Counted from the first letter of the stretch, positions 1 to 11,101 are shown. The stretch is 64,000 bases of DNA from Pandoraea sp. PE-S2T-3 (GCF_002179965.1 NZ_NGUQ01000007.1:620001-684000), one strand, 5' to 3'. Notes: generated from the letters alone by a model not told the origin. A program made the numbers and translations.

Positions 1-537
1 GTGTTCTCGCAATACCCGCGCATTCTGAACGAGCCGCGCATCATGGAATTCCTGACCGACTATCTGCGCCTGATGGTCAGCGGCAACATGAACGCGTTCG
101 AGATCGAGAACCTGATGGATCACGAAATCGAAACGTACCGTCACGAAGGCGAGGTGCCTGCCCACTGTCTGCAAAAGACCGGCGACGCGATGCCTGCGTT
201 CGGCATCGTGGCCGCAGTGATGGGCGTGGTGCACACGATGGCCTCGGCCGACCAGCCGCCGGCCGTGCTGGGTGCACTGATCGCACAGGCGCTCGTGGGG
301 ACCTTCCTCGGCATTTTGCTGGCGTACGGCTTCATTTCGCCGCTCGCCCAATTGATCGAACACCGCATCAACGAGTCGGTCAAGCTTTACGAGTGCATCA
401 AGGTCACGCTGCTGGCGAGCCTGAACGGCTACGCCCCGGCGCTGTCGGTGGAATTCGGCCGCAAGGTGCTGTATTCCACGGTGCGCCCGTCGTTCGCCGA
501 GCTCGAAGAGCACGTGCGCCAGGTCAAGGCACGTTGA
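1..537 (+). CDS. motA: MotA flagellar stator subunit, 5'-truncated by window edge
   Basis: C-terminal 178 residues of the inner-membrane stator protein that with MotB conducts protons and applies torque to FliG. The frame is open from base 1, so the first codon here is not the real start; a full MotA is near 285 residues, so about 110 are missing on the left. Visible features are the cytoplasmic loop segment and the last two membrane spans (roughly residues 62-78 and 88-110 of the fragment), including the proline-containing GDAMPAFGIVAAVMG segment typical of the MotA channel. motB follows 12 bases later, as in the usual motAB operon. The remainder of motA, and probably flhDC, lie outside the window. 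Confidence 0.95.
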   Translation: MFSQYPRILNEPRIMEFLTDYLRLMVSGNMNAFEIENLMDHEIETYRHEGEVPAHCLQKTGDAMPAFGIVAAVMGVVHTMASADQPPAVLGALIAQALVGTFLGILLAYGFISPLAQLIEHRINESVKLYECIKVTLLASLNGYAPALSVEFGRKVLYSTVRPSFAELEEHVRQVKAR

Positions 538-549
538 CGGACGGCAGCA

Positions 550-1557
550 ATGAGCGAGAAAGACGAGCGGCCCATTATCGTCAAGCGCCGCAAAGCCGGC
601 GGGCACGGCCACCATGGCGGTGCGTGGAAGATTGCCTACGCCGACTTCATGACGGCCATGATGGCGTTCTTCCTGCTGATGTGGCTGCTCAGTTCCGTGA
701 GCAGCAAGGAACTGACAGGCATCGCCGAATACTTCCGTACGCCGCTCAAGGTTGCCCTCACGGGCGGGCGTAATGCAGCGGACAACAGCGGCGTGATTCC
801 CGGTGGCGGCACCGACACGACGCGTACCGATGGCCAGAAGTCGCGCGGCGATCAGGTCCGCTCGCGTCAGGCCACGACGGCCGAGTTGGCCGAGCGCGCC
901 GATGCGCAGCGTTTGCGCGAACTCAAGGCGCGGCTCGAGAAGGCGATCGAAAATAACCCGACGCTCAGGCAATTCCGCAAACAGTTGCTCATCGACGTGA
1001 CGACCGAAGGCTTGCGCATTCAGATCGTCGACGATCAGAACCGGCCGATGTTCGCCAACGCGAGCGCGCAGGTGCAACCGTATATGCGCGACATCCTGCG
1101 CGAGATCGGCAAGTCGCTCAACGACGTGCCCAATCGCATCAGCCTCTCGGGTCACACCGACGCGACGGCGTATGCGCAGGGCGACAAGAGCTATAGCAAC
1201 TGGGAGCTGTCGGCCGATCGCGCGAACGCCTCGCGTCGCGAGTTGATCGCGGGCGGCCTCGATGGCGAGAAGGTCTTGCGCGTGGTGGGGCTGGCCTCGA
1301 CCGTGCCGCTCGATCGCGACGACGCTTACAACCCGATCAACCGACGCATCAGCATCATCGTGCTCAATCGCCGTGCCGAGGCTTCTGTGAAGCACGAGGG
1401 CGATCAGCCGACGATCGATGCGACGAACGCCCGAGGCTCGGGCGCCGACGCCGTCAACGCTGCCATTAGTGGCGTGTTGCCGCCGGGCGTACCGTCGCCG
1501 CCAGCACCCCCCGCAGCCCCTGCTGCGCCGGGTGCAAACGGCGCAGCGGCGAGATAA
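550..1557 (+). CDS. motB: MotB flagellar stator, peptidoglycan-anchoring subunit
   Basis: 335-residue partner of MotA. The single transmembrane helix follows a basic N-terminus and carries the proton-binding aspartate, Asp32, in AYADFMTAMMAFFLLMW. The periplasmic OmpA/MotB peptidoglycan-binding domain is about residues 145-275, with the family signature ISLSGHTDATAY and the RANASRREL segment. The last 40 or so residues are Ala/Pro rich and probably disordered. Cotranscribed with motA just upstream. Length is slightly above the enterobacterial protein because of the tail. Confidence 0.97.
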   Translation: MSEKDERPIIVKRRKAGGHGHHGGAWKIAYADFMTAMMAFFLLMWLLSSVSSKELTGIAEYFRTPLKVALTGGRNAADNSGVIPGGGTDTTRTDGQKSRGDQVRSRQATTAELAERADAQRLRELKARLEKAIENNPTLRQFRKQLLIDVTTEGLRIQIVDDQNRPMFANASAQVQPYMRDILREIGKSLNDVPNRISLSGHTDATAYAQGDKSYSNWELSADRANASRRELIAGGLDGEKVLRVVGLASTVPLDRDDAYNPINRRISIIVLNRRAEASVKHEGDQPTIDATNARGSGADAVNAAISGVLPPGVPSPPAPPAAPAAPGANGAAAR

Positions 1558-1577
1558 CCGATAAGAAGAGGAGACGC

Positions 1578-1967
1578 ATGGAGGCCATGCAGGCACGCAA
1601 TACGATTCTCGCGGTCGACGACTCCGCGTCAATGCGTCAGATTCTGGCGGCCACGCTCGATGAAGCCGGCTATGCCGTGACGACCGCGCGCGACGGACAG
1701 GAGGCACTGGCACTGGCATCGAATGCGAATTTCGATCTGGTGCTGACCGACCAGCACATGCCCGGTATGGACGGGCTGTCGCTGATTCGTGCCCTGCGGG
1801 ACCTCGATGCGTTCGCACAAACGCCGATTCTGGTGCTCACCACAGAAGTTGACGGCGCGTATAAGACGGCGGCCCGTGAAGCGGGGGCAAGCGGCTGGCT
1901 GATCAAGCCGGTCGACCCCGAGGCACTGGTCGACGTGGTGGGCTCGCTTGTCGGCGCGGGCACATGA
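1578..1967 (+). CDS. CheY-like single-domain response regulator
   Basis: 129-residue receiver domain with no output domain. Acidic pocket Asp14/Asp15, phosphoacceptor Asp58 in LVLTDQHMPGMDG, Thr89 and Lys110 in the WLIKPVD motif are all present. The ATG at 1578 sits 4-5 bases behind a GGAG ribosome site. It lies between motB and cheA, so it is most likely phosphorylated by CheA. It differs clearly from the canonical CheY at 13925, so it is either a second motor-binding CheY or a phosphate sink; sequence alone does not decide. Confidence 0.9.
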   Translation: MEAMQARNTILAVDDSASMRQILAATLDEAGYAVTTARDGQEALALASNANFDLVLTDQHMPGMDGLSLIRALRDLDAFAQTPILVLTTEVDGAYKTAAREAGASGWLIKPVDPEALVDVVGSLVGAGT

Positions 1968-2015
1968 CGATGTTGATGGCGTCGACGGCACAACCAAGTT
2001 AGGACGAGGAAACCG

Positions 2016-4220
2016 GTGGATATCACCCAGTTCTACCAGACCTTTTTCGATGAAGCGGAAGAGTTGCTCGCAGAGATGGAGCATCTCTTGCTGGCGCTCG
2101 ACGTGAGCGCGCCGGATAACGAGCAGCTCAACGCGATCTTTCGCGCCGCGCACTCGATCAAGGGCGGGGCCGCGACGTTCGGCTTCACCGCGCTCACCGA
2201 GACCACTCACTTGCTGGAAAACCTGCTCGACCGCGCGCGTCGCGGCGAGTTGCAGTTGCGCACCGAGATGGTCGACACCTTCCTGGAAACCAAAGACGTG
2301 TTGCATCAACAGTTGAATGCCTACCGCGCCTCCAGTGAACCCGATGTCGAGGCGATGACGCGCATCTGCGCGGTGCTCCAACGCTTGGCCGCAGAAGAAA
2401 GCGGCGAGGCGCCGTCGGCCGCGCCGGCTTCGCCTGCTGCCCCGGCCCCCGTTGCGGCCGCCGCGCCTGCGGCGCCCGAAGCCACGACCGACGCGAGTGG
2501 CGCACCCACCAGCCCGGTCGCACCGGGCCAGACCCGCCTCAAGGTCACGCTCACGGGCGTGAGCGAAAAGGACCAGACCCTGCTTGCCGAAGAACTCGGC
2601 AACCTCGGTCACGTGGCCGGCCGCCAGTCGGTCGACAACGCACTGCACCTGTGGCTCGACACCACCTGCGGCGCCGACGACATTCTCGCCGTGTGCTGCT
2701 TCGTGATCGAGCCGTCGCAGATCGACGTGCAGGATGCCGCTGCGGTCGCCGCGCTTGCTGCCGCGACTCCCGCTGCGCCGGTTGCGCCTGCCGCGCCCGT
2801 TGCTGCGGCCCCGGTCGCACAGCCCGCCGTCGAAATCTTCGAACCGATCGCCGCCGCGCCGGCCCAGATCGAAGTCCCCGCCGCTGCCCCGGCAGCCGCG
2901 CCTGCCCCCGAGCAGATCGTGGTGCCGCCGGCCCCCGTCGCGCAAGCCGGTGCCAGTGGTGGAAATGGTGGCAATGGCACCCATCCGCCGGAAAAGCGCG
3001 CCGCGGCCCCGGCCGCCGGCGGCGCTGCCGGTCACGAGAACAGCTCCATTCGTGTGGGTGTGGAAAAGGTCGACCAGCTCATCAATCTGGTGGGCGAACT
3101 GGTGATCACGCAGGCCATGCTCGCGCAGACGGCCAGCAGCCTCGACCCGATGCTGCACGACCGTCTCTTCAACGGCATGGGCCAGTTGGAGCGCAACGCA
3201 CGCGACCTGCAAGAAGCGGTCATGTCCATCCGCATGATGCCGATGGACTACGTGTTCTCGCGCTTCCCCCGCCTGGTGCGCGATCTCGCGACCAAGCTCG
3301 GCAAGCAGATCGAACTGGTCACGTTCGGCCAGGCGACCGAACTCGACAAGAGCCTGATCGAGCGCATCATCGATCCGCTCACGCACCTGGTGCGTAACAG
3401 TCTCGACCACGGCATCGAAACCTCGGAAGCGCGTCTCGCCTCGGGCAAAGACCCCGTGGGCCAGCTCGTGCTGTCTGCCGCGCATCAGGGCGGCAACATC
3501 GTGATCGAAGTGAGCGACGACGGTGCCGGCCTGCGCCGCGAGAAGATTCTCGCCAAGGCGCAGCAGCAAGGCATGAACGTGTCCGACTCGATGGCGGACG
3601 AGGAAGTCTGGCAGCTGATTTTCGCGCCGGGTTTCTCGACGGCCGAAGCCGTGACCGACGTGTCGGGCCGTGGCGTCGGTATGGACGTCGTCAAACGAAA
3701 CATTCAGCAGATGGGCGGCCACGTGGAGATTCTGTCCACGCGCGGCAAGGGCACCACCATCCGCATCGTGCTGCCGCTTACGCTGGCGATTCTCGACGGC
3801 ATGTCCGTCAAGGTCGGCACGGAGATCTTCATTCTGCCGCTGAACTTCGTGATGGAGTCGCTGCAACCGCGCCGCGACGACATTCGCGCGGTGACCGGTG
3901 AAGGGCAGGTCGTGCTGGTGCGCGGCGAGTATCTGCCGCTCGTGGAGCTGTACCGCGCGTTCGACGTGCCGGAGGCGCGTGGGGATCCCACGCAGGGCAT
4001 CATCGTGATCCTGCAAGCTGAAGGCCGCCGCTTTGCGTTGCTCGTCGACGAGCTGGTGGGCCAGCAGCAGGTCGTGGTGAAGAACCTCGAAACCAATTAC
4101 CGCCGTATTCACGGTATTTCTGCCGCCACCATCATGGGTGACGGCAGTGTGGCCCTGATCGTGGACGTGGCGGCGCTTCAGCGCGGCCAGCGCTCGGCAT
4201 CGGCCACCATCTTCAACTGA
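2016..4220 (+). CDS. cheA: Chemotaxis histidine kinase CheA
   Basis: 734-residue CheA with a GTG start. Domain order: HPt (1-125) with phospho-His46 in [10 protein letters not shown], an Ala/Pro-rich linker, the P2 CheY/CheB-binding region, a second Ala/Pro linker (about 255-330), dimerisation domain, ATP-binding kinase domain with the N box ([11 protein letters not shown]), G1 (VSDDGAGL) and G2 ([10 protein letters not shown]), and the CheW-like P5 domain to the C-terminus. It autophosphorylates under MCP/CheW control and passes phosphate to CheY and CheB. The two low-complexity linkers are unusually Ala rich. cheW follows after 17 bases. Confidence 0.98.
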   Translation: MDITQFYQTFFDEAEELLAEMEHLLLALDVSAPDNEQLNAIFRAAHSIKGGAATFGFTALTETTHLLENLLDRARRGELQLRTEMVDTFLETKDVLHQQLNAYRASSEPDVEAMTRICAVLQRLAAEESGEAPSAAPASPAAPAPVAAAAPAAPEATTDASGAPTSPVAPGQTRLKVTLTGVSEKDQTLLAEELGNLGHVAGRQSVDNALHLWLDTTCGADDILAVCCFVIEPSQIDVQDAAAVAALAAATPAAPVAPAAPVAAAPVAQPAVEIFEPIAAAPAQIEVPAAAPAAAPAPEQIVVPPAPVAQAGASGGNGGNGTHPPEKRAAAPAAGGAAGHENSSIRVGVEKVDQLINLVGELVITQAMLAQTASSLDPMLHDRLFNGMGQLERNARDLQEAVMSIRMMPMDYVFSRFPRLVRDLATKLGKQIELVTFGQATELDKSLIERIIDPLTHLVRNSLDHGIETSEARLASGKDPVGQLVLSAAHQGGNIVIEVSDDGAGLRREKILAKAQQQGMNVSDSMADEEVWQLIFAPGFSTAEAVTDVSGRGVGMDVVKRNIQQMGGHVEILSTRGKGTTIRIVLPLTLAILDGMSVKVGTEIFILPLNFVMESLQPRRDDIRAVTGEGQVVLVRGEYLPLVELYRAFDVPEARGDPTQGIIVILQAEGRRFALLVDELVGQQQVVVKNLETNYRRIHGISAATIMGDGSVALIVDVAALQRGQRSASATIFN

Positions 4221-4237
4221 AGTCGGAGAGTCGTCAG

Positions 4238-4753
4238 ATGGAAAAGCTTTCGCAAGAGCATGCCATGTCGCGCCAGGGCGGCGCCATGCAGACCGAGGGC
4301 GACGGCCAGGAATTTCTGGTCTTCACGCTCGGTGAAGAGGAATACGGAATCGACATCCTGAAGGTGCAGGAAATTCGCGGCTACGACGCCGTCACGCGCA
4401 TCGCCAACGCCCCCGACTTCATCAAGGGCGTGATCAACCTGCGCGGCATCATCGTGCCGATCGTGGACATGCGTATCAAGTTCCGCCTCGGCCGTGTCGA
4501 GTACGACACCCAGACCGTCGTGATCATTCTGAACGTGGCCGGCCGTGTGGTCGGCATGGTCGTTGACGGTGTGTCCGACGTGCTCACGCTCGCGCGCGGC
4601 GAAATCAAGCCGGCACCGGAGTTCGGCGCACAACTGGCGACCGAGTACATCACGGGGCTGGGCACGGTCGAAGGCCGCATGCTGATCCTGATGGACATCG
4701 AGAAGCTCATGACCAGCGACGACATGGCGCTGATCGAACGTCTGGCGAGCTAA
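4238..4753 (+). CDS. cheW: Chemotaxis adaptor CheW
   Basis: 171-residue CheW domain protein that couples MCP signalling tips to the P5 domain of CheA. About 20 extra residues precede the core, which begins near [25 protein letters not shown] and ends in the [10 protein letters not shown] region. The core matches enterobacterial CheW closely, including the [14 protein letters not shown] segment. It is the last gene of the mot-che operon before the receptor genes; 155 bases of non-coding sequence separate it from the first MCP. Confidence 0.97.
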   Translation: MEKLSQEHAMSRQGGAMQTEGDGQEFLVFTLGEEEYGIDILKVQEIRGYDAVTRIANAPDFIKGVINLRGIIVPIVDMRIKFRLGRVEYDTQTVVIILNVAGRVVGMVVDGVSDVLTLARGEIKPAPEFGAQLATEYITGLGTVEGRMLILMDIEKLMTSDDMALIERLAS

Positions 4754-4908
4754 GGCCGGCTAAGGCGCAGCACCACGGCGCGGCGTCCGGAGATGCCGTG
4801 CCGACAGCAGCAAAGTGATCGAAACAGACGGAAGCAGACGGGCAGAGACACCCGCAGCGTTACCCACAGACATAACCCACTCACCCGAAGACTACGGAGA
4901 CCGAGCAC

Positions 4909-7317
4909 GTGCGCGATAACCAGCCCGTCACCCAGAACGAATTCGTCATCGGCGAGCATCAGTACCTGATCTCGCGAACGGATCTGAAGGGGCGGATCAC
5001 GTATGCCAATCCCGCCTTCGTGGAGGTGAGTGGCTATTCGCGTGACGAACTGCTGGGCGCGCCGCACAACATCGTGCGCCATCCCGACATGCCGCCCGAA
5101 GCGTTCGGCGACCTGTGGGACACGATCAATCGCGGCGATACGTGGACCGGCCTCGTGAAGAACCGCCGTAAGAACGGCGACTTCTACTGGGTGTTGGCAA
5201 CCGTCACCCCGACGCTCGAAAACGACGCGGTGGTGGGGTACACCTCGGTGCGCGTGCGCCCGGCGGCCGGTGCGACCGATCAGGCTGAAACTATCTACGC
5301 GCGCTTTCGCAATGGTCAGGCCGGCAATCTGCGCATTCGCGGTGGCCGGGTCGAACGGGGTGGCATCGCTGCACTCGTGCGCAAGATTCGCATCGACACG
5401 CTGCGCGCGCGCCTGACCGGCATCATCGTGCTCGGCGCGCTGCTGCTCGCCATCGTGGGCGGACTGGGCCTGTGGGGCATGTCGAGCAGCAACGCCAAGC
5501 TGCTTCAGGTGTACCAGAACGGCATGGTGCCGGTCGGCACACTGGGCGCCATCGGCCAGAAGCTCGACCGCGACGTATTGCTCGTGGCGGAAGCCATCGG
5601 CAGCCCGAATCTCGACGCGATGAAGCGCGCGGGCGACGAGATTACCGCCAGCCTCGACGACATCAATCGCGAGTGGGCGAACTACATGAAGTCGGTCGAC
5701 CCGGCCACGCAGGCACAGGCCGAACGCTTCAACGTGATTCGCCAGCGCTTCACCACCGATGGCCTGCAACAGACCGTCGAAATGCTCAAGGTCGGCTCGG
5801 CGGAAGGCGCGCAACAGACGTACCTCGAGAAAGTGAAACCCGCGTACGGTCCGATGCGCGACGAGCTCAACGTGCTCACGCGACTGGAACTCACGCAGGC
5901 GACCGACCTGTATCAACAGGGCCAGCGTGAGCACACCATCGTGCGTGCGCTCACGGCGGTGGCGGTGATCGGCGGCATCATCGTGCTGTTCGTGCTCGGC
6001 AGCATTCTGCGCCGTGCGATCAACCATCCGCTGCGCGTGGCGCTGTCGATGTCCAAGCAAATTGCGGCGGGTGACCTGACCGGCAAGGCCGAAGGCACCG
6101 GGCGCGACGAAGTCGGCCAACTGCTGTTCGGCCTGACGGTCATGAAGAACAGCCTGCTGTCGATCGTCTCCGACGTGCGCGAGGGCATCGAGTCGATCAA
6201 CGTGGCGTCGCGCGAAATCGCCGCGGGCAACACCGATCTGTCGGCGCGCACCGAGCAGCAGGCCGCGTCGCTGGAACAGACGGCGTCGTCGATGGAGCAG
6301 CTCACGGCCACGGTCAAGCAGAACGCGGACAACGCCAAGCAGGCGAGCGCGTTGGCCGTCAACGCGTCGGAAATTGCAGCACGAGGTGGTCAGGTGGTCG
6401 GCAACGTGGTCGACACCATGCAGGGCATCTCGTCGAGTTCGCACAAGATCGTCGACATCATCAGCGTCATCGAAGGCATTGCCTTCCAGACCAACATCCT
6501 CGCGCTGAACGCCGCTGTGGAAGCCGCGCGTGCGGGCGAACAAGGCCGCGGTTTCGCCGTGGTCGCGGGCGAAGTGCGCACGCTGGCGCAGCGCAGCGCG
6601 TCGGCGGCGAAAGAAATCAAGGTGCTCATCGAAGACTCGGTGGGCCGCGTCGAAAACGGTTCGGCACTGGTGTCGCAGGCCGGCAAGACGATGGATGAAA
6701 TCGTGCAGGCCGTGCAGCGCGTGACCGACATCATGGGCGAGATTTCGGCGGCCTCCGCCGAACAGTCGGGTGGTATCGAACAGGTCAACCGCGCCGTGTC
6801 CCAGATGGACGAGGTCACGCAACAGAACGCGGCACTGGTCGAAGAAGCGGCCGCTGCGGCGGGCTCGCTGGAAGAACAGGCGCACCGCCTGCGCGACGCC
6901 GTCTCGGTGTTCCGTGTCGGCGATGCGTTCAAGGCAGGCGATGCGCGCAGTGCGGCACTCGCGCGCGCTGCCAGCGCCCAGACCGTTCGTCACTCGACGG
7001 CAGCGAGCACAGCGCAACCCGTTGCTAGCGCAGCCAAGACAGCATCGGCCGCGAGTGCAACGAAAGCCTCGGCAACTGCCGCGGGTGCAGCCACCGCGCG
7101 CGCGAGCGCCGGTGCCGCTGCGGCGCGCACGGTAACGCGCCGTCCGCAAACCGCCGCTGCTGCCGCTGCCGCCGCTGCCGCCGGTTCGGCAGCGATGGCC
7201 ACGAATGCACAGGAAGATGCGCAGGTCTTGCAACTGGCGGCGCGTCGCGGCAAAGCGGCACCCGGCAGCGCGCCTGCCGGTGGCGCGAGCGACTCGGGCG
7301 ACTGGGAAGAGTTTTGA
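4909..7317 (+). CDS. PAS-containing methyl-accepting chemotaxis protein (Aer-like)
   Basis: 802-residue receptor with a GTG start. Residues about 10-120 form an Aer-type PAS domain ([21 protein letters not shown] and [13 protein letters not shown]). Two membrane helices (about 163-190 and 345-365) flank a periplasmic stretch of about 150 residues. A HAMP domain and a full MCP signalling domain with the conserved hairpin tip ([20 protein letters not shown]) follow. A long Ala/Thr-rich linker ends in DWEEF, a variant of the CheR/CheB docking pentapeptide NWETF. The PAS domain suggests redox or energy sensing if it binds FAD, as in Aer; that is inference. Unlike E. coli Aer it also has a sizeable periplasmic domain. 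Confidence 0.93.
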   Translation: MRDNQPVTQNEFVIGEHQYLISRTDLKGRITYANPAFVEVSGYSRDELLGAPHNIVRHPDMPPEAFGDLWDTINRGDTWTGLVKNRRKNGDFYWVLATVTPTLENDAVVGYTSVRVRPAAGATDQAETIYARFRNGQAGNLRIRGGRVERGGIAALVRKIRIDTLRARLTGIIVLGALLLAIVGGLGLWGMSSSNAKLLQVYQNGMVPVGTLGAIGQKLDRDVLLVAEAIGSPNLDAMKRAGDEITASLDDINREWANYMKSVDPATQAQAERFNVIRQRFTTDGLQQTVEMLKVGSAEGAQQTYLEKVKPAYGPMRDELNVLTRLELTQATDLYQQGQREHTIVRALTAVAVIGGIIVLFVLGSILRRAINHPLRVALSMSKQIAAGDLTGKAEGTGRDEVGQLLFGLTVMKNSLLSIVSDVREGIESINVASREIAAGNTDLSARTEQQAASLEQTASSMEQLTATVKQNADNAKQASALAVNASEIAARGGQVVGNVVDTMQGISSSSHKIVDIISVIEGIAFQTNILALNAAVEAARAGEQGRGFAVVAGEVRTLAQRSASAAKEIKVLIEDSVGRVENGSALVSQAGKTMDEIVQAVQRVTDIMGEISAASAEQSGGIEQVNRAVSQMDEVTQQNAALVEEAAAAAGSLEEQAHRLRDAVSVFRVGDAFKAGDARSAALARAASAQTVRHSTAASTAQPVASAAKTASAASATKASATAAGAATARASAGAAAARTVTRRPQTAAAAAAAAAAGSAAMATNAQEDAQVLQLAARRGKAAPGSAPAGGASDSGDWEEF

Positions 7318-7379
7318 ACGTTTCGGTGATTGGGATGGGTACGCCGGCGTGAGCCGGTATTCACGGGGTAGAGGTCGTT

Positions 7380-9179
7380 ATGTTTAAAAATGTCACCATC
7401 CGGGCACGGCTGACGCTGGCGCTTGGACTCTTCATGGTGCTGCTGGTCGTCGGCGCCGCGGTGGGGCTCTTGTCGCTGCGACAGAGCAACGCGTCGTTGC
7501 AGGATATGTACACGAACGACATGGCGTCGTCGCGTGCCCTGGCACAGACCACGCTCTCCACGCTCTCCGCACGTGTGACCCTGGCGCGCATCGAGTTCAT
7601 CGCCGATCCGAGTGAAATCAAGACGGCCATCGACGGGGTGCGCAACAACCTCAAGAAGGCCGACGATGCGTGGGCCACTTACGCCGCGCTGCCGATGAGC
7701 GATGGCGAGAAGCCGCTGGCCGACGCCGCCGTCGCCACCCGCAGCAAGGTCGTGAACGAAGGCATTCTGCCGGCGCTCAAGGCGATCGAATCGGGCGACA
7801 TTCCCGACTTCCACGCCAAGACCGTGATGGATGTGCCGCGCCTGTTCGGCGATTACACCAAGGCGATGACGACGCTGGCCGACCTCCAGGTCAAGAACGC
7901 GCAAGATCGCTACGACGTGGCGCAGACCCGCTACACGCTGGTGATGTGGATGGTCGGCATCGGCCTGCTCGTGGGTCTGGTGGTCGGTCTGATCACGCAG
8001 ATCACGCTCACGCGCGCCATCGTCGGCCCGATCGACGACGCCATCAAGCACTTCGAGAAAATCGCCGGCGGTGACCTCACGCAGCGCATCGACGTGTGGA
8101 ACGACACCGAGACCGGCCGCCTGTTCAAGGGCGTGAAGCACATGCAGGACAGCCTCGTGCGTACCGTTGCCGAAGTGCGCTCGGGCACCGAGTCGATCAC
8201 GTCCGCCGCGCAACAGATCGCCGCAGGCAACACCGATCTGTCGGCCCGTACGGAACAGCAGGCCGCCTCGCTGGAAGAAACCGCCTCGTCGATGGAGCAG
8301 CTCACCGCCACCGTCAAACAGAACGCCGACAACGCTCGTCAGGCGAGCCAGCTCGCAGTGAATGCGTCGGATATCGCGGCACGCGGCGGTGACGTCGTGG
8401 GCAAAGTGGTTGGCACGATGCAGGGCATCTCGACGAGCTCCAGCAAGATCGTCGACATCATCAGCGTGATCGACGGTATCGCCTTCCAGACCAACATTCT
8501 GGCCCTGAACGCCGCTGTGGAAGCTGCGCGCGCGGGCGAGCAGGGTCGTGGCTTTGCGGTGGTTGCAGGCGAAGTGCGCACGCTGGCACAGCGCAGCGCC
8601 GCAGCTGCGAAGGAAATCAAGGAACTGATCGAAGACTCGGCCCACAAGGTCGAGGACGGTTCGGCGCTCGTCGAGCAGGCCGGTCAGACGATGGAAGAGA
8701 TCGTGCAGGCGGTCAAGCGCGTGACCGACATCATGGGCGAGATTTCGGCCGCGTCGGCCGAGCAGTCGGGCGGCATCGAGCAGGTCAATCGTGCCGTGAC
8801 GCAGATGGACGAAGTCACGCAGCAGAACGCGGCACTCGTCGAAGAAGCCGCCGCCGCCGCCGGGTCGCTCGAAGAGCAGGCCAACCGCCTCAAGTCGGTC
8901 GTCTCGGTGTTCCGTCTGGACGCCAGTCAGGCCGCAGGTGCCCAAGCCGGTCACGCCGCGCATGCTGCACCGGCACTGGCGGCAGCGCCCGCACCGCGAG
9001 CCGTTGCTCGCCCGCCGGTCAGAAAGACCGCCGCGCCGGCCCCGGCAGCAGCCCCGAAGGCGGCAGCACCCAAGGCCGCTCCGGCAGCCGCACCGCTGCG
9101 CCGTCCGGCCCCGGCCGCTGCTGCCCCGGCAGCCCGCACCGGCACGGACGACGCCAACGGCGATTGGGAAACGTTCTGA
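7380..9179 (+). CDS. Methyl-accepting chemotaxis protein, Tsr/Tar type
   Basis: 599-residue receptor. TM1 at about residues 12-31, a periplasmic four-helix-bundle type ligand domain to about 185, TM2 about 188-210, HAMP, then a signalling domain nearly identical to that of its neighbours with the [20 protein letters not shown] tip. An Ala/Pro-rich linker leads to the terminal DWETF, a near-perfect CheR/CheB tethering pentapeptide. The ligand cannot be predicted. It sits 62 bases after the PAS receptor and upstream of the Cache receptor, so it may be transcribed with them. Confidence 0.94.
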   Translation: MFKNVTIRARLTLALGLFMVLLVVGAAVGLLSLRQSNASLQDMYTNDMASSRALAQTTLSTLSARVTLARIEFIADPSEIKTAIDGVRNNLKKADDAWATYAALPMSDGEKPLADAAVATRSKVVNEGILPALKAIESGDIPDFHAKTVMDVPRLFGDYTKAMTTLADLQVKNAQDRYDVAQTRYTLVMWMVGIGLLVGLVVGLITQITLTRAIVGPIDDAIKHFEKIAGGDLTQRIDVWNDTETGRLFKGVKHMQDSLVRTVAEVRSGTESITSAAQQIAAGNTDLSARTEQQAASLEETASSMEQLTATVKQNADNARQASQLAVNASDIAARGGDVVGKVVGTMQGISTSSSKIVDIISVIDGIAFQTNILALNAAVEAARAGEQGRGFAVVAGEVRTLAQRSAAAAKEIKELIEDSAHKVEDGSALVEQAGQTMEEIVQAVKRVTDIMGEISAASAEQSGGIEQVNRAVTQMDEVTQQNAALVEEAAAAAGSLEEQANRLKSVVSVFRLDASQAAGAQAGHAAHAAPALAAAPAPRAVARPPVRKTAAPAPAAAPKAAAPKAAPAAAPLRRPAPAAAAPAARTGTDDANGDWETF

Positions 9180-9228
9180 TCGTCTTGAAGCGCGCGTTAT
9201 CACGCGATAGCGCGCCCTTCCGGCAACA

Positions 9229-9280
9229 CAGTACAGGCAACACCCGCAGCACCAGCATTACGTGCAGTACAGGCAACACC
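9229..9280 (+). repeat. Two 16-bp direct repeats between MCP genes
   Basis: CAGTACAGGCAACACC occurs exactly at 9229-9244 and again at 9265-9280, 36 bases apart, in the non-coding stretch between the second and third MCP genes (9180-9423). Shorter related pieces (CAGTAACTACAGG) follow. No promoter or terminator is evident around them, and the function is unknown. Confidence 0.6.
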
Positions 9281-9423
9281 AGCAGTAACTACAGGAACGG
9301 TGCACATGCCGGTCCGGAGTGGCAGCTTACAGCTCCGGGCGGTACGTGTCGGCAAGTGGCAACAATGGGTAAGACAAAAGCCGCCGTGCGTGCGGGACAC
9401 GATGTCCGCGCGACGGTGAGCCG

Positions 9424-11073
9424 GTGGTGGAGGGTCACATCATGATGCAGTTGAGTCTCAAGGCAAAACTCTGGTCCGCGCTCGCGCTGATGTGGCTGGG
9501 TCTTTTATTGCTCGGCGGTTGGGCGTCGTGGCATGAACGCGGCACGATGCTGGCCGAGCGGCGAGACGCCGTGCAGGACATCGTGACCACCGCCGACGGC
9601 ATCGTGCGCGATTACGCCGCACAGGCCGCTGCGGGCAAGATGCCTGAGGCCGAGGCCAAACAGCAGGCAATGGCACGTCTGAAGTCGATGCGCTACGGCG
9701 ACGGCGGCAGCGGCTATGTGGTCATCTTCGACACCAAGCCGACCGTGCTCATGCACCCGACGCTCGCCGATCTGGTGAACAAGGACGTCTCCACCTACAA
9801 GGATTCGAACGGCAAGCTGCTTTATGTCGAAATGGCCCGCGTGGCCAAAGACAAGGGCGCAGGCTTCGTCGACTATTACGGGCGAGTGGCCGGCAGCGAC
9901 AAGCGCATGGCCAAGCTCTCGTTCGTGAAGTACTTCGCGCCGTGGGACTGGGGCTTCATGAGCGGTGTGTACGTGCAGGACGTCGACGATGCGTTCCTCG
10001 CGACGCTGCTGCGCTACGGCATCGTGCTGTTGCTCATCGGCGGTATCGTCACGGCGGCCATGGTCGCGATCATCCGCAATGTGCAGCGCAGCCTTGGCGG
10101 CGAGCCCGAATATGCGGCAGAAATCGCGCAACGCATTGCGGCGGGCGATCTGCAAAGCCACGTGAACGTGGCCGCCGGCGACAACACCAGCCTGCTGTTC
10201 GCGATGCAGCGCATGCAACACACGCTGGCCGACACCATCGGACAGATTCGACAAGGCACCGAGTCGATCACGACGGCCGCGCAGCAGATTGCGGCGGGCA
10301 ATACCGATCTGTCGGCGCGTACAGAACAACAAGCCGCTTCGCTGGAAGAAACCGCGTCGTCGATGGAGCAGCTCACGGCGACCGTCCGGCAGAACGCCGA
10401 CAACGCGCGTCAGGCCAGCCAGCTCGCGGTGACCGCGTCCGAGATCGCCTCGCGTGGCGGACAGGTGGCCGGGCAGGTCGGCACGACGATGGATGGCATT
10501 TCCGCCAGCTCCAGCAAGATTGTGGACATCATCAGCGTGATCGACGGCATTGCCTTCCAGACCAACATTCTCGCCCTGAACGCCGCCGTGGAAGCCGCAC
10601 GTGCGGGCGAACAAGGCCGTGGCTTCGCGGTGGTGGCGGGCGAAGTGCGCACGCTGGCGCAGCGCAGCGCGTCGGCTGCGAAGGAAATCAAGGCACTGAT
10701 CGAAGAGTCGTCGCGCCGGGTGCAGGACGGCACCTCGCAGGTTGCACAAGCGGGCCAGACGATGGAAGAGATCGTGCAGGCGGTCAAGCGTGTGACCGAC
10801 ATCATGGGCGAAATTTCGGCGGCGTCGGCCGAGCAGTCGAACGGCATCGAGCAGGTCAATCGTGCCGTGACCCAGATGGACGAAGTCACGCAACAGAATG
10901 CGGCACTCGTGGAAGAGGCGGCTGCGGCCGCCGGGGCACTGGAATCGCAGGCGCACGAACTGCGTGCGGCGGTTTCGGTGTTCCAGACGAGCGGGGCGGG
11001 CAGCGCAAGTATTCATGCGATGAGCGCCACGCGTCGCGAGAGCCCGCCGCAACCGTTCGCTCGCGCGGCATAA
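9424..11073 (+). CDS. Methyl-accepting chemotaxis protein with Cache sensor
   Basis: 549-residue receptor; GTG at 9424 or the adjacent ATGs at 9442/9445 could start it. TM1 spans about residues 15-34. The periplasmic region (about 40-190) reads as a single-Cache (sCache_2) domain, with the [18 protein letters not shown] and [12 protein letters not shown] segments and the [15 protein letters not shown] ending. TM2, a HAMP segment and the common MCP signalling domain follow. Unlike the two receptors upstream it ends in QPFARAA and has no NWETF-like pentapeptide, so it would depend on neighbours for adaptation. cheR starts 28 bases later. sCache receptors often sense small organic acids; no ligand is claimed here. 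Confidence 0.94.
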   Translation: MVEGHIMMQLSLKAKLWSALALMWLGLLLLGGWASWHERGTMLAERRDAVQDIVTTADGIVRDYAAQAAAGKMPEAEAKQQAMARLKSMRYGDGGSGYVVIFDTKPTVLMHPTLADLVNKDVSTYKDSNGKLLYVEMARVAKDKGAGFVDYYGRVAGSDKRMAKLSFVKYFAPWDWGFMSGVYVQDVDDAFLATLLRYGIVLLLIGGIVTAAMVAIIRNVQRSLGGEPEYAAEIAQRIAAGDLQSHVNVAAGDNTSLLFAMQRMQHTLADTIGQIRQGTESITTAAQQIAAGNTDLSARTEQQAASLEETASSMEQLTATVRQNADNARQASQLAVTASEIASRGGQVAGQVGTTMDGISASSSKIVDIISVIDGIAFQTNILALNAAVEAARAGEQGRGFAVVAGEVRTLAQRSASAAKEIKALIEESSRRVQDGTSQVAQAGQTMEEIVQAVKRVTDIMGEISAASAEQSNGIEQVNRAVTQMDEVTQQNAALVEEAAAAAGALESQAHELRAAVSVFQTSGAGSASIHAMSATRRESPPQPFARAA

Positions 11074-11101
11074 GGCGAGCCACTGACGCCGGTGAAACTC
11101 A

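Noticed and set aside
1629-4112. 827-codon open frame on the minus strand opposite cheA
   Set aside because: Antisense shadow of the strongly GC-biased cheA gene; low-complexity His/Arg-rich translation and no ribosome site.
7142-7190. GCC/GCT-rich run near the end of the first MCP as a microsatellite or regulatory repeat
   Set aside because: It is the poly-alanine linker of the receptor with mixed Ala codons, in frame with the terminal pentapeptide.
4750-9203. Long minus-strand open frames opposite the first two MCP genes (4750-7233 and 6990-9203)
   Set aside because: Same repetitive antisense pattern recurs opposite each MCP because the genes are paralogous; not independent genes.
9229-9300. 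Direct repeats as a CRISPR-like array
   Set aside because: Only two exact copies, 16 bp, no regular spacers and no cas genes.
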